This document shows, one piece after another, positions 48,301 through 61,200 of a stretch of 64,000 bases of DNA. The position numbers and the translations under genes are program-made. The first letter of the stretch is position 1; each line of letters opens with the position of its first letter. Location of the stretch: NCBI GenBank assembly GCA_963693285.1, contig OY848918.1, forward strand, positions 9,303,156 through 9,367,155, written 5' to 3'. This DNA comes from Xestospongia muta (lineage: Eukaryota; Porifera; Demospongiae; Haplosclerida; Petrosiidae). The notes beneath the pieces are model-generated. The model worked only from the letters and a program-made list of their open reading frames with translations. It had not been told where the DNA came from and searched no databases.

Positions 48301-51300
48301 TATATACACACCATGAAATTGTTGTTTCGACTCCTTGTTAATAATATTGCTATTATCATGTTGTAGCTGAAACTATAATTAGTATTGTCAGGTTTGCGAG
48401 GAAACAATAAGTAGTATATGGAAATTCCAAGCATCAATACAGTGAATTTCCTTTCCCAATATAATTATTGCTATATCCATGTGTTTATCCTTTAAAATTT
48501 TTTACTATAAATTTCAGCATTATATATAATTAAAAATGAAGAAATTTTCAATTTTCTAGTATTGTTATACTCTTTCTCCTCCATCTTCACTCTTATTATA
48601 GGGTCCTGTTATGTTTGACAGAAATGGTAGTCGTTTTGACAATGTTCATCTTATAAAACAATACAGAATATATGATAGTGAGTGTCAATGACATAACATG
48701 GCCTTTAATGTTCATTTCATTGCTTCCTATAAAGGCAGCAATACGTCCATTTTTCCAGATACAGTAGCTTATATAACTATTGGTGCAAATGAGACTACTT
48801 TTAAATTCAAACCTGGTGAATCTAATGGACGAATGTGGAAAGGTACACTGTAAAAAATTGGTTAATTTAACCATTATTTGGTTATACAGGTTGCAATTCC
48901 AAACTTATTTTGTTGAAAAAGTAATCACAATACTGTTTTAATTACTAATGTACTATTGTTTAATTTGCGTAACTACAAACCATCAATCTCATAGTGCATA
49001 AGTAATCAAAATATCCAACCTGTATAACCATGTATTAATTAATTCAACCAATCAATTTTACAGTATATATACTGTAATATATGTCATAGTTACATGTACC
49101 ACAAATGACTCATCATAATCGTGCATTAAAGACATTTTGTTACTAGTATTAATATTTATCTCTAATAGAGGACACTCCTATACTTAGGAGCCTCACCTGG
49201 TTATAGTGTCATCTGTCAGTTTAGAATGTGTAATATATACTGACATATCGCTTATAGTACAGACAACATATTCTATAGTATCACTATATTTTATCCCTTA
49301 GATGGCATTCCTCCTTATGATGGTTTTCCAGAGGAGACTATACATCAAAATCATCTAGCTTTGATTATCATTTATGATATTGCAGCATTTGTTGGTCTCA
49401 TCTTTGTAGCAGTATGTCTTGTGTTTAATATTGTCTTTAGAAATAAAAAGTCAGTGACCTGATCTTGTATATGTTAGTTTGATTCTCTCTCCCTGTTTCT
49501 GTCTCTCTCTCCCTTCCTCCTTCCCTTCCTGCCTCTATAGAGCTGTCAAACTTGCCAGTCCTAATTTGAATTATCTCATAATTGTAGGGGCTGCTCTCAT
49601 GTACATATGTGTCTATTTCTATGTACACTCTTCAACAGTAATGGATATACAGACTGCTTTCTGTAATGTAAGATATAATGCATACATTTTGCCACTAAAT
49701 TATCAATAACTGGGCCTTTTGAAATTGACACAGACATCACATTTAAAAACTAAATTCCTAATTCCTAATTAGCAATGCTTTGTATAATTGTCTCAGTCAG
49801 GCTTTTTTATAAAGTTGAAGTAGATTAATTGGGTCTTTGAAAGATTGTTACTTTTTATAATAACCCTAACACTTTTTCACACAGATTCGATTTTGGTTGT
49901 TCTCTTTGGGGTATACTCTTTGTTTCGCTGTCATTCTTTCTAAAACATGGAGAGTTTATTATATCTTTTATAATCCAACTACTCAAAAGAAGGTTTGTTA
50001 CTTATTAACCACATGGTGCTCTATAAACTCTCTCACTCTCAGGCATTAAAAGATTGGGTTTTGTTTGTTGCAGTGTTAGTTATAGTGGCTATTGATTTGA
50101 TCATTATTTTAATTGGGTCTGTCATTCCTCAGTCACGACTGATAGCTACAGAAACAGAAGACACACAGCATCCACAGACAACAACAGTAAGTAATTTCCA
50201 TATGTTTTATGTTATGTATTTTGTTATGTTATATACAACCAGCTTTGACCAGCACAATGGTCTGAAATTTTAAAATTTAATTTGATAGTTACAAAGTCAT
50301 TGCCAGTCAGTTATTTCTATATAGTTCATATAACAATATAATAAAGTAACATGAAGCTTAGGAAATAACTATATATGTTTTAAAACAAATACACACCTAT
50401 TTATTGAAAAACAAACTGTAGAAGAAAAAATGTATGGATAAATTGAAAGAATAATTATGGATGGTAACTATTAAGCTATGTTTTTCTTACAGTTAACATT
50501 TTTTCTGTGTTATATCTAGACTGATGGTATCTTTGTAAATAACTTCATCTATGTGTGTACTCAGAGTGGATCACAAATTTGGCTAGCAATCTCCTTTACA
50601 TACAAAGCATTGTTACAACTAGTAGCAATATTTATGGCATTTCATACTCGTCGTATTAAAGTCAAAGCTCTGAATGATTCAAAAGAAATAGCTGTCATTA
50701 TCTACATCAACAGTATTATACTTGCATTGTTAGCAGTGACACAGTTTGCTCTTGAAACTTATCATGATGTATATGCTGCCATGTTTGGACTAGCTCTACT
50801 AGTTGATGCAACTCTGTTCTTAGGACTCATGTTCATTCCAAAGGTAAGACTGATTTCCACACATTAAGTAAACTTGATGTACAATTAATTTAAAGGCTTG
50901 ATCCTATTCCTATTGTATGACTCAATTCTATTTACTAGAATCCGTATTTCATTTATTACATATATTTTATCACAACAGATGGTTAGTCTCTATCTTGATC
51001 CAAATGGAGAGAACGTTTTTAGTCATTCTCTACCAACAAATCACCCAACACACACTGGACATACTACTACTAATGGATATACTAATGAGTCAGCAGAGGA
51101 GATTATTAGCACCCTACAAGCTAGAATAAAAGAATTGGAGTCAAATAAAGTGACTACACAAGAGGTAGGTTCATATTTCAGGACACTGAATTCTGGATAT
51201 AAAACCTATATATCTAAAACTAAACTTAGTAAGGAGGGACAGTTTCCAATTTCCCAAAGTGTCAACTATAAAAACTGTAATCTACTTCATTCCTCCTTAT

Positions 51301-51433
51301 TTTCAATAACAATTTTGTTTTTTGTTTCATACATTTAGAGGTGAATATAATAAATCATTTCTATATTTTATTTTAGAACAAGACTGAACAGGAGTTAGTG
51401 CCTACATTAAAAATTGAAGAAAAAGAAATGTAG
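42400..51433 (+). CDS. Gene E: GABA-B-like metabotropic receptor, 16 exons, 831 aa
   Basis: Exons: 42400-42636, 44167-44304, 45011-45181, 45271-45381, 45752-45823, 46052-46255, 47596-47880, 48602-48677, 48735-48842, 49302-49449, 49541-49667, 49885-49992, 50043-50186, 50520-50843, 50979-51164, 51377-51433. Open and in frame, with the standard domain order. Intron 1 is enlarged by a 1,066 bp long-inverted-repeat transposon (42758-43823). The gene is a patchwork: exon 1 encodes the same protein as D, exons 3-4 and 7-9 with their introns follow C, exon 6 follows D, and part of intron 6 follows B. Exon 8 ends IYD (others ISD) with a gtgagt donor, and exon 14 begins YVCTQSG where the others have YVCAQSG. 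Predicted plasma-membrane receptor like its paralogues. Confidence 0.9.
42758..43823. mobile_element. Mutator-type long-TIR element in intron 1 of gene E
   Basis: 1,066 bp insertion flanked by an exact 9 bp duplication AGCTGCTAC (42749-42757 and 43824-43832); the empty site is intact in B, C, D and F. Ends are TAGTCTCGTCCCCAGACC and its complement, and the inverted match extends about 125 bp inward (to about 42881 and from about 43697). More inverted pairs lie inside (42944-42970 with 43005-43035; 43195-43255 with 43615-43680), giving a foldback shape. No coding frame. A 9 bp duplication with long inverted repeats points to the Mutator superfamily, non-autonomous. A second copy of the terminal motif, ending gggacgagacta, sits at 42890-42912. 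Confidence 0.8.
48847..49064. mobile_element. MITE-like insertion in intron 9 of gene E
   Basis: Same place and ends as in intron 9 of genes B and C; the sequence is closest to the C copy. Confidence 0.55.
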
Positions 51434-51719
51434 TTTTATGCAGTTTGTACTAGTTAATGAATTTATGTATGTAGTGTTTGAATGCACTCATATTATAATA
51501 CATGATGCCTGTCACATATTTTTGTCAATGTACAGATTCTTGTTAAAATTGAACTTAAACTTAAAAAATAACTTTTGAAATCATAATTTTAACGGAAAAA
51601 AGGATAGTACAATCATTATAATTTCAAATCATGGATTATATTGTTGCACTAGTTGAAGAAGATATTGAAATAATATACAAGTCTTGTTGCACTATGGAAA
51701 ATTAAAAGTTCAAACTTTA

Positions 51720-52605
51720 TTTCTTAAATTACTTCATTGATAACAACCAATGAAAAATTCCACCTCTTGTATCAACCGATGCTCAGTGTTCCTCAATAGC
51801 TGCATGAAGGTGAACGTCTTATCTCATACCCTCAAGACATATCAATGAGCTGCTGAAACATATACTATTAAACCAAAAATAGGTATAAGTCTCAATAGAA
51901 GTAAAAGCCATTTCATACATGAGAGAATTCGAGGTCCATCAATAACATTTCCATATTAAAACACCAGGATAATAGCAGAGCCAATTTCAATGTAAATAGT
52001 TTGTAGAAACCAAAAGAGTCCTATCACCATTCCATGCATACCAAATGGCGCTTGACTACACAAAATTCAAAAATGCATCAATACATCTGCTGCACCAGTC
52101 AGTCAATAGAGATGATATTAACAAGACCCAGTAGGAAATATTGACTGTTTGGTCTCCTCGTATATATCTATATTATAAAACAACTAATATGAACTTGATC
52201 TGTTGTTAATTGACAGATTAAGTCTATTAAGAACACAGAGAACATTGATAGGATCAACCATATTGTATATCAATTGCAAGTGTTTTTAATGGATTTATAA
52301 GGATATACTCTAACTTTGGGTAGAGAGGAAAACTCAAGTAATGGACCAACAATTATGATAATACTAAGTAAAGGGTGTATTGCCATTTAAATCTTTCTCG
52401 CCATTTTTATAATGGCTAACAAAATTTGATTTCCATATTTAATTAGAAAAGGATCTGATCCTATTAGAAAAGGAGAGAGCACAACCAACACAGCTAAAGT
52501 ATGAAAAGGTTTTTACATTTCAACTTCTTCATGTGTATATGGTCCACCATACTTGTCTTTAGCAAAATCAGTTCTCTTTGGTATGTAAGACCAGTATGTA
52601 AAGGC
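51720..52605 (-). pseudogene. Decayed POT/SLC15-type transporter fragment (copy 4)
   Basis: Equivalent to copies 1-3, with the same minus-strand order: KYGGPYT loop, PLLEF helix, GMVIGLFWF helix. Frame breaks again prevent a continuous product. Confidence 0.65.
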
Positions 52606-52904
52606 ATGTTTTTACAATACTTGTTTGGAATGCATACTTGACAATTTTTAGACTGTTCTGTAGGGATCAGTAATAGAAAACGTTCAAATTTACAATGAAA
52701 GTGAAAATGAAGACACAAGGAAAGAGTGAATAAAGTAAATGTCATTGTGCTAATTGTTATAGTTCTTGCTAATAGTGATATGTCACTTTAACATATGAAT
52801 TTGTTATATGAGTTCATACATGAAAATTACAGAAATGTCCATATTCATCAAATCATTCCTTGAAAAAACAAATAACTTCTCTTTTTGACTAATAAGTAGA
52901 GATG

Positions 52905-53050
52905 ATGGGAAGTTCACACTAAATGTGTACCATGCTTATTACTTTCAAATTCAGGCACAGCTGAAGTTTTGCCATTCTCATTACTGTGACTTTGTAGTAT
53001 GGAGACTATCTACAGTGCTAGTGTCTTCCTCCTCATTACACATAATGAAG
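52905..53050 (+). pseudogene. YqaJ-like nuclease fragment (copy 3)
   Basis: Reads VYHAYYFQIQAQLKF then HYCDFVVW. The Q-x-Q motif and the CDFVVW strand mark the C-terminal part of a YqaJ-type nuclease; the rest of the protein is missing. Confidence 0.65.
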
Positions 53051-54838
53051 TTAACAGGTAGCATTGACTGTAAGATAGTATATTTTTGCCTGACTAGGCC
53101 AATTATTTTTTCCACATGAATACAGACATGAGATAGTTGACTAGAGAAATCCACATCAGCTTTGCTCAGATGTTTTTTTCCTCGAGTAAAAGGAGGTAGT
53201 TTTACTACAGCACAGTAAAGGCCAGTACTGTCATGTATATTAAAACCCCTATCAGCCAAAACTATATCACCTGGTAGCAGGGTTGTTGTAATCAGTAATT
53301 GTAATTGTAATGATTATTAATGATTACAGTATCTCAAGTAATTGTAATGTAATTGTAATTACACTAAGTAATTGTAACAATTAGTAATTCAGTGCCTTAT
53401 AGTTAAATATGACAGCATTTTTTGCTGGACAATAAATAAAAACAAATGTGTAAATGTCAGTTTAACATTCTTTACATATTGTGCAATGTGTAATTGTGCA
53501 TTGTGCACTAAGCAGTCACATGACTAACAACACTACATGTGATTTGTCACTGAATGTAGCTGTATCAACTGCAGTCACACTGTGTGAAACAAATGACATG
53601 GCTACATGCAGCAAAGGGAAAGTAATTGTAATTGTAATCATTACTTCAAAAAAATCAGTAATTTAATCATTACTTTTACTATCCAGTGAAAGTAATCAGT
53701 AATTATAATCACTATTTTTATCCTGTAATCATAACAACCCTGCCTGGTAGTAGGTTCTAAAAACACCACAGTTTTCTATCAAGTGTACATCTGAAACCCT
53801 ACATCCCCATCCTTTAGATATAAACATGATTGCACCTTGTGGAGCTACTCCTATAAGGAATTTGGCAGTGTTGTGATGCTTGTAATTAGACCAAGTTTGA
53901 GCTCTGGCTTTCAAGTTAGTGGGTCTTTCCATGAAAACTTTGAAACAGTCAATAATCACAACACATTTTCCTAAGCTCTTTCTGAATTCCATAGGCAGAG
54001 TCCATACCAGTTCTTCTCTATCTGGCCATTTAACAAGAGGACCCAATCGAATATACAATATATCAATCCATTTCTTCACATGTCGTGCAATAGTTGACTG
54101 ATTAACTCCAAATCTGTATGCAAGATCCTAATCCCCTAGATTAAGGCACAGTATCACCAAAACCATGCCATAACAAACTACTGAAAGCACGAAAGGGAAA
54201 CATTGCTGTTGCTTTGTACAGCAGAAGAAACAAAGCTGAAGACTGCTATTAAAGTCTCATAATTAGGTAGTCCCATATAATATTTCACCTTCACTTTCTC
54301 ATCTTGAAAATTTTCCTCAGTATAACAATTCTGTATTGTTTGTAACTTCTTCAATTGCTCACATTCTTTCAAACTCTTGAATTCATCCTTTGCAGTAGCA
54401 CATTCGAATCAACTTTGAGTTTTCCCTCTTCTGCTGTTCATTCTCCTTCATCACATCCTGGTTGCATATCAAAAGTTTCTGCCTGTCAGCTTCCATCTCT
54501 TCTGTTTGCCTGTCTGTGTTCTCTATTCTCCTCTTCTTTGCTGACGATGCTCTTTCAAACCTTTCCATATCCTTCGCCAGCTTTCGTTTTAGGGGACTCT
54601 TGGTGTGGACGAGAACGAAGGGTACGTAATCGGTAGAAAGTGGATCGTTGCTCTTTTCTCCTGAAAGGAAGTGAGCGCTGTATATCAATGAATACTCCGT
54701 AGGCATCCAGTTCTTGCGTCCCATGGCAGCCACCCAACGGCCTCTTCGCTCAACATCTTCATGAAAGCAGTAGAAGTGAATTCGAGAGTCTTTTGTGTAA
54801 CGATTAATACAGCCTACTGCACAACAGCTTTGAGCCAT
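52981..54838 (-). pseudogene. THAP-DDE transposase remnant, copy 3
   Basis: N-terminal frame 54838-54383 holds an intact THAP finger (C-x4-C at CCAVGC, the conserved W, P and later SAHF) followed by a Lys/Glu/Gln-rich coiled coil. The frame then shifts through a missing base near 54408. The HTH (with a stop in LGD-stop-DLAYR) and the DDE core (IIDCFKVFMERP, GWGCRVSD) follow at 54150-53751, are cut by the hAT element, and resume at 53269 with ADRGFNIHDSTG and HVEKIIGLVRQKY. THAP binds the element's DNA and DDE would catalyse cutting and joining; this copy is inactive. Confidence 0.75.
53278..53742. mobile_element. hAT MITE nested in the transposase, copy 3
   Basis: 465 bp, flanked by the exact 8 bp duplication CCTGGTAG (53270-53277 and 53743-53750). 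Ends CAGGGTTGTTGTAATCAG and, inverted, CAGGGTTGTTATGATTAC: the clearest hAT ends in the window. Internal agtaattgtaat repeats, no coding frame. Confidence 0.85.
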
Positions 54839-54872
54839 GTTTCCTTTTGCTACTCAAAATGGCGGATAACGC

Positions 54873-55127
54873 CATAGATAGCATAGACTACGTAACCGGG
54901 ATGGGAAACTGATCACGTGATCCCATAGAACTGAATGAACATTCGAAAACGCACTCCGTGTCCAAAGAAATCAATTAATTTTTATTACCAGACATTGTAA
55001 ACTGGACACACTCTTACCAGTATTATATTACTCTATGAAGACATTAATGTGATTTTTATTTATCAAAACATTGACTATATAATTTTCTTTATGTTCTATT
55101 ATTGTTACGTAGTCTATACTATCTATG
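54873..55127. mobile_element. 255 bp MITE upstream of gene F
   Basis: Starts CATAGATAGCATAGACTACG and ends with the inverted copy (24 bp, one mismatch). Flanked by ATAACGC on both sides (54866-54872 and 55128-55134), a 7 bp duplication, or 8 bp if the end is placed one base inward. Copies 1 and 2 of the host transposon show the empty site ggcggataacgctcacg. No coding frame. Superfamily undecided. Confidence 0.8.
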
Positions 55128-55224
55128 ATAACGCTCACGTCATCTAGCTCCACCCACTGCATAACCTCTATGAAGTCGAGTAGTGTGTCTACGAGTCCTT
55201 TCATTTTCCAAGTAATAGTTAACT

Positions 55225-58200
55225 ATGTATTCTTGTCTCGTTAGTTGTCTGTTCTACTCCCTGCTCCATCTCTCTGTTGGTACTCACAGCAGTAATGATG
55301 CCAAGTTTCCTCTCCACTTTGCATATATTACGACAAAGACTGGAGATTTCGTTGCTAGTGGAGGTATACCAGTTGTTGATATGGCACTACAGATAATCAA
55401 TGAACAAGACGACATTTTGCAGAATTATACTCTAAACTATACAGATATATTGGATTCTGGAGTAAGTGTACTGTATATAGGAACAACACTATCACAGAAA
55501 AAAAACATATCACTCTGATTGACGACCAATATAATATGACTATTTGCAACAATCCTGATAGATTTACTGTCATAGCTGCTACATGTGTGAAATTATCACA
55601 ACAAGAAAAGCGAGATGTAATAACTTTGTACTCCCATGTATACATACCTGTATAGTAGTAGAATATAAATATATGATGTTACCATTCGGTAGATTAATAC
55701 CTTGCATATTAAAATATATATAGACCACTTCATATGATATAACATCATAAATTCTAATCTATTAAAGGAGAGAACACTAATCAAATTGTTCATGCTTCTT
55801 ATCATAATTTTACTATTAACAATTATGGCAATTATGCTCAGTAGATATTTTTTTTATTTTTAGCAGTTTGTGTCATCAATATCTCCATATACAGTATTTG
55901 TTTTCTTACTCACACAGTGTAGTCAAACTACCTCTTTGGATGCTTTCTTTGAACTATTTCAAAGTAACACAACTTTTGTGACATTGATTGGCTGTGGTTG
56001 CTCACCAGCAACTATACCTGTAGCAGAAATCAGCCACTACTGGAATATACCACAGGTAAAAGAAGCAACTATAAATATATAAAACAAGAAGTAATTTTAA
56101 ACAAGTATGCATTTCCAAGTTGATTTTGATATTTAGACCCAAACGAAGGAATTCGCTTTTTGATTAAATCATAAGTAAATTGACATCAATGTAATTTTCA
56201 CTTTCATTGTGTCAAAGAAAAATAGTATAATGTCATTTCTTGAAGAGTTCACGGACTTATTAGAGCATAAACATAACTTATGATCTCAGAAACAGTTTAC
56301 CTTTTCAGTGTTGTATTTGAGTTAACAGGGAAGGAATACAGAGATTCAGTGAGATTCTCCAAGCTTAAGACCTAGCCCAAGTGGGACAGTCCAAATCTTG
56401 GGCAGAATACTTTAATGCTTAATGCTTAGGACTTAGGGAGAGAGATCAGTTTTTATAATATCTGAGTCTAGGAATGTCACTGGGCTTCTGTGGAAAAAGG
56501 ATACACTTATACTATTTATTCTACATACTGCTGATCAAATCAGTTTATTTACATTCTACTGATTCACCATGGCAACAAAATGACCACTCAGAGTATCATG
56601 CAACAGGATAGTTTAATTATACTTTAATATGTGATATAGACCACTATTTATATGTTATCACAATAATAAAATTTTGTTGGTATACTAAAATATTTAACCA
56701 TACAATATGCAAACGCATTCTCTCTCTCTCTCTCTCTCTCTCTCGTTCCAATATTGTAGATAGCTTTTGCAGCAGCTGCTCAAGTTCTCAATGATCGTAA
56801 ACGTTTTAGAAACTTTTTTCGGCCACTTCCGTCTTTTAATTATATTCCGGCATCATTAGCTCAGTTGATGAGAAAATTTGAGTGGAGACAGATGGCAATT
56901 ATCACTCAGGAAGAGAGCCTGTTTCAAGGAGTAAGTATTTAGTGCATCATTTGCAATATGGGACTGACTCTCTTTAATTGCAATTCATTTAAACTTTACT
57001 CTTTCTCTTTTCCCTTGAGGTAACCAATGTTCTCAGTAAAATTTTTAAGTCAGAAAATTGGTTACTAGATTCATCAGTGTCTTTTAAAACAGGAGTAGAT
57101 CCCTTTCCATATGATGCTGTATTTGACAGAGTGAGATAATCAATACATAAATTGTATATTATTTAAGTGTGTTTACATTTACTTTGACCTTTGTTTTTCT
57201 AAAGAATAAATTGTTCCATTAATATACATTTGTAATCAATTCATTTGACTGTTTCAAAGTTAGCTATATTTTGTGTAAACAATGCATTCTCATGAGAACA
57301 CATGTTTAAACTTGTTTAAACTTCACCCTTTCTTTTTTCCCATGAGGTAACTATTGTTCTCATATGAATTTGTGTATTATGAAGATAATGAGGTCATTAA
57401 AGTGGTTTACAAGGTCAACGTTTATGTGAATAGACTTTAATAAATTCATTTTAAACAGCTGTATGTCTACTTCATTTCCTCATTGTCTAATATTTTGCTA
57501 TAGATGAATGTAGAGAAGTATAGAATTATACACATCAATTCATATCCTGAATATGCTTACCATATTCTGTGTGAAGTGAGTAACCCACTAGACTACACAA
57601 AGGATGGATAAATGGATGAATAGAGCTATGTATATATGTGTCTATATGATCATAGTGGTCACATTTCATGTGTAATACCACAAGTGGATAAGTTATTAAG
57701 AACAGACGATTACTCTAGTTTATATGGTTGTCATTCCAAGTTAACTGTATCACTGAATTCCCACAATACATTATTCCAACTACCTAACATTATCTGTTAT
57801 TATAGGCTTACTACAGAAATATGTATGCACCTACTTACGTCTGGATCTTACCAATGTGGTATAATGCTGATTGGTGGGATGATGTCATACCTGTTAACTC
57901 ATCCTGTACAATTGATGTTAGGTTGGCTGTTCTTAATGGTACAATAGGGACTGTCCCTGATGGGTTCTTTGTTATGGAGAACAGATCAAAGGTGTCTTTC
58001 TCTGGGCTGGTAAGATATATGCTATTGTTTGTATGAAGTGTTAGTGATGTGAGTTTGTTAAACATGTTTCTAAATTAGAACTACCACATGCCATAACTAA
58101 GTATTGAACTACTACACATTATATCAAAATATAGAACTACTATGTCATGTCTATAGAATTGTTATACAATAGATCTATATGTAGAGCTATCTGCCACAGA

Positions 58201-61200
58201 TTAAGCAAATCATAACTCTATGATAAGATATGTTTACAGATTATTTTCAATATTTTGTTATATCATAGAGGGACATGATTTTGGTCTATTTTAATAATGA
58301 TTATTTTTCCTACATATTATCATCATAATAAATTAAACATCATTATGATAAGCCAGTGTGTTTCTTTCTAGAGAGCAGTCCTTATTTGTATTGGTGTGTG
58401 ATTGTATGTGTATGCTACAACCAAATTACAATCATCAATGCTATTGAGTTAACTAATAGTATTACAGTAATTTAATATGATGGAATGCTTATGTTAGTTG
58501 TAGTATAAAGATTAAGTACTAATCATCTGTTTAGTCTAGTCATAACTCTCATGTGACTGTTATCTCTTAGATGTATTAGCAATGTATGAGATCAGATGAG
58601 TACATCTTTTATGTGTGTATAACTTATATTTCCTTAACTGTGTATCATCCACTGTAAAAAATGATGGTTAATTTAACCATCATTTTGTTATGCAGGTTAC
58701 AATTGCAAACTTTTGTTATACAGGTTACAATTGTCGAAAAAGTAATCATAATACTGTTTTCATTACTAATATACTACTGTTTATGTAGCTACAAAATGAT
58801 CAATCTCATAATACATCAGTGATCAAAATAGTATTATGTTTACATTTTGCATATACAACCTGTATAACAATGTAGTGGTTAATTTAACCAATCAATCTGT
58901 TGGCAATTCCCTACTGTATGTGTTCTGAGAATTTCATAGCTATGTTTACTAGTCTCAGAGAGGTAATAAATACAACCATATTCAGAAATTAACTACTTGC
59001 TCTGATCACCAGATAACAGAGAACCTAGCATAAAGAACATTGTATATTTTGTACATATGTTTGGTCTAATATTAAATTCTAAAGTGAAATATCTTTATTG
59101 TGGACAGTTTGGTACCTCTTAGAAACTACTTGTGTTATATATGGGTGTTCTCAATAGAGTGATTTACAATGCTGTGTGAATATTACTATAATGTATAATG
59201 TAATGGTCAGTCACATGAAATGTGTCACTCATATAACGAAATTATAAGCAGAAGTGAGTGTCATTTTAAGATAAATCCTATCTAATTCTTATCTATCTAA
59301 CGTCAAGTGAATATCTCTCACTTCATTTCTTCAATTATTATTATATTTCTCTTCCTGTAGACACCACAGCAGTTTTTAGACAATTATACTGCTCTGCTAC
59401 AGGAGCAGCGATATCAAAATTTAAATTTAACTGAACTCAGTTTTGGAGCAGTTACCTTTGATACAGTATGGTCAATGGCTATTGGACTTGACAATGCTAT
59501 GAAACGAATAGCTGTGAAAAATGACAGTGGATGTGAGAAGTTATCAGGAGATTTGGTACCTTTAGAACAATTTGATTATACCAATGAAAAGATGGGTTGT
59601 CTATTAAGACAAGGTTTTGCTGAAGTTAATTTTCTTGGAATTACAGTGAGTTGTAGTAGGTAGTAAGTAATTGTCCATCAGGAAGTCTAAAGTTTAGTCT
59701 GGATACTTTAGGGGGTGTGGATTAGTTGATTACACATTGCATTAGTGATTGAAACATGAACTTCCTGCTGAACAAAGATTGTTTACATAAGCACTTTGCC
59801 AAAATGAGCAATGAATTCACTACGTAGCATACAGTGAACAATGTAATAGTTGCCATAGTAACTGCCATAGTAACTGCCATAGTGTTCACTGGTATAAAAT
59901 GAATGTCACTTTTTATTTTTTGCTATGTATATTCATTAAATTAATAATTATATAATTCTTTAATACCACAGCTGAGAAGTGTACACATCATTATATGACA
60001 GCTTACAATTAACTTTTAGACATAACTGCTGAGTGATAGTTACATTTTTCAGTTTAGAGATATAGTCTGGTAATTTGTCTTGGCATAAGAATGATATACA
60101 CACCTTGAAATTGCTGTTTCAACTCCTTGTTAATAATATTGCTATTATCATGTTGTAGCTGAAACTATAATTAGTATTGTCAGGTTTGCGAGAAAACAAA
60201 AAGTAGTATATGGAAGTTCAATACAGTGAATTTCCTTTCCCAATATAATTGTTGTTATATCCATGTGTTTATCTTTTAAAATTTTTACTATAAATTTCAG
60301 CATTATATATAATTAAAAATGAATAGATTTTCAATTTTCTAGTGTTGTTATACTCTTTCTTCTCCATCTTAACTCTTATTATAGGGTCCTGTTATGTTTG
60401 ACAGAAATGGTAGTCGTTTTGACAATGTTAATCTTGTAAAACAATACAGAATATCCGATAGTGAGTGTCAATGACATAACATGGCCTATAATGTTCATTT
60501 CATTTCTTCCTATAAAGAGCAGAATATGTCCATTTTTCCAGAGATAATAGCTTATATAACTATTGTTGCAAGTGAGACTACTTTTAAATTCAAACCTGGT
60601 GAATCTAATGGACGAATTTGGAAAGGTATATACTATAATATCTCATAGTTACATGTACCACAAATGCCTCATCATAATGGTCCATTAAAGACATTTTGTT
60701 ACTAGTATTAATATTTATCTCTAATAGAGGACACTCCTTTATACTTAGGAGCCTCACCTGGTTATAACAAATGTCATCTGTCAGTTTAGAATGTCTAATA
60801 TATACTGACATATCGCTTATAGTACAGACAACATATTCTATAGTATCACTATATTTTATCCCTTAGATGGCATTCCTCCTTATGATGGTTTTCCGGAGAA
60901 GACTATACATCAAAATCATCTGGCTTTGATTATCATTTATGATATTGTAGCATTTGTTGGTCTCATCTTTGTACCAGTATGTCTTGTCTTTAATATTGTC
61001 TTTAGAAATAAAAAGTCAGTGACCTGATCTTGTATATGTTAGTTTGATTCTCTCTCCCTGTTTCCCTCTTTCTCTCCCTTCCTTCTTCCCTTCCTGCCTC
61101 TATAGAGCTGTCAAACTTGCCAGTCCTAATTTGAATTATCTCATAATTGTAGGGGCTGCTCTCATGTACATATGTGTCTATTTCTATGTACACTCCTCAA

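Larger units (their letters stand above)
52822..55158. mobile_element. ISL2EU-like transposon, copy 3 (most complete)
   Basis: Same architecture as copy 1: YqaJ fragment on plus (52905-53050), transposase on minus (54838 to about 52981), nested hAT element (53278-53742). In addition a 255 bp element has inserted between the THAP start and the gene F end of the copy (54873-55127). The THAP exon is an open 151-aa frame here (54383-54838). Confidence 0.7.
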
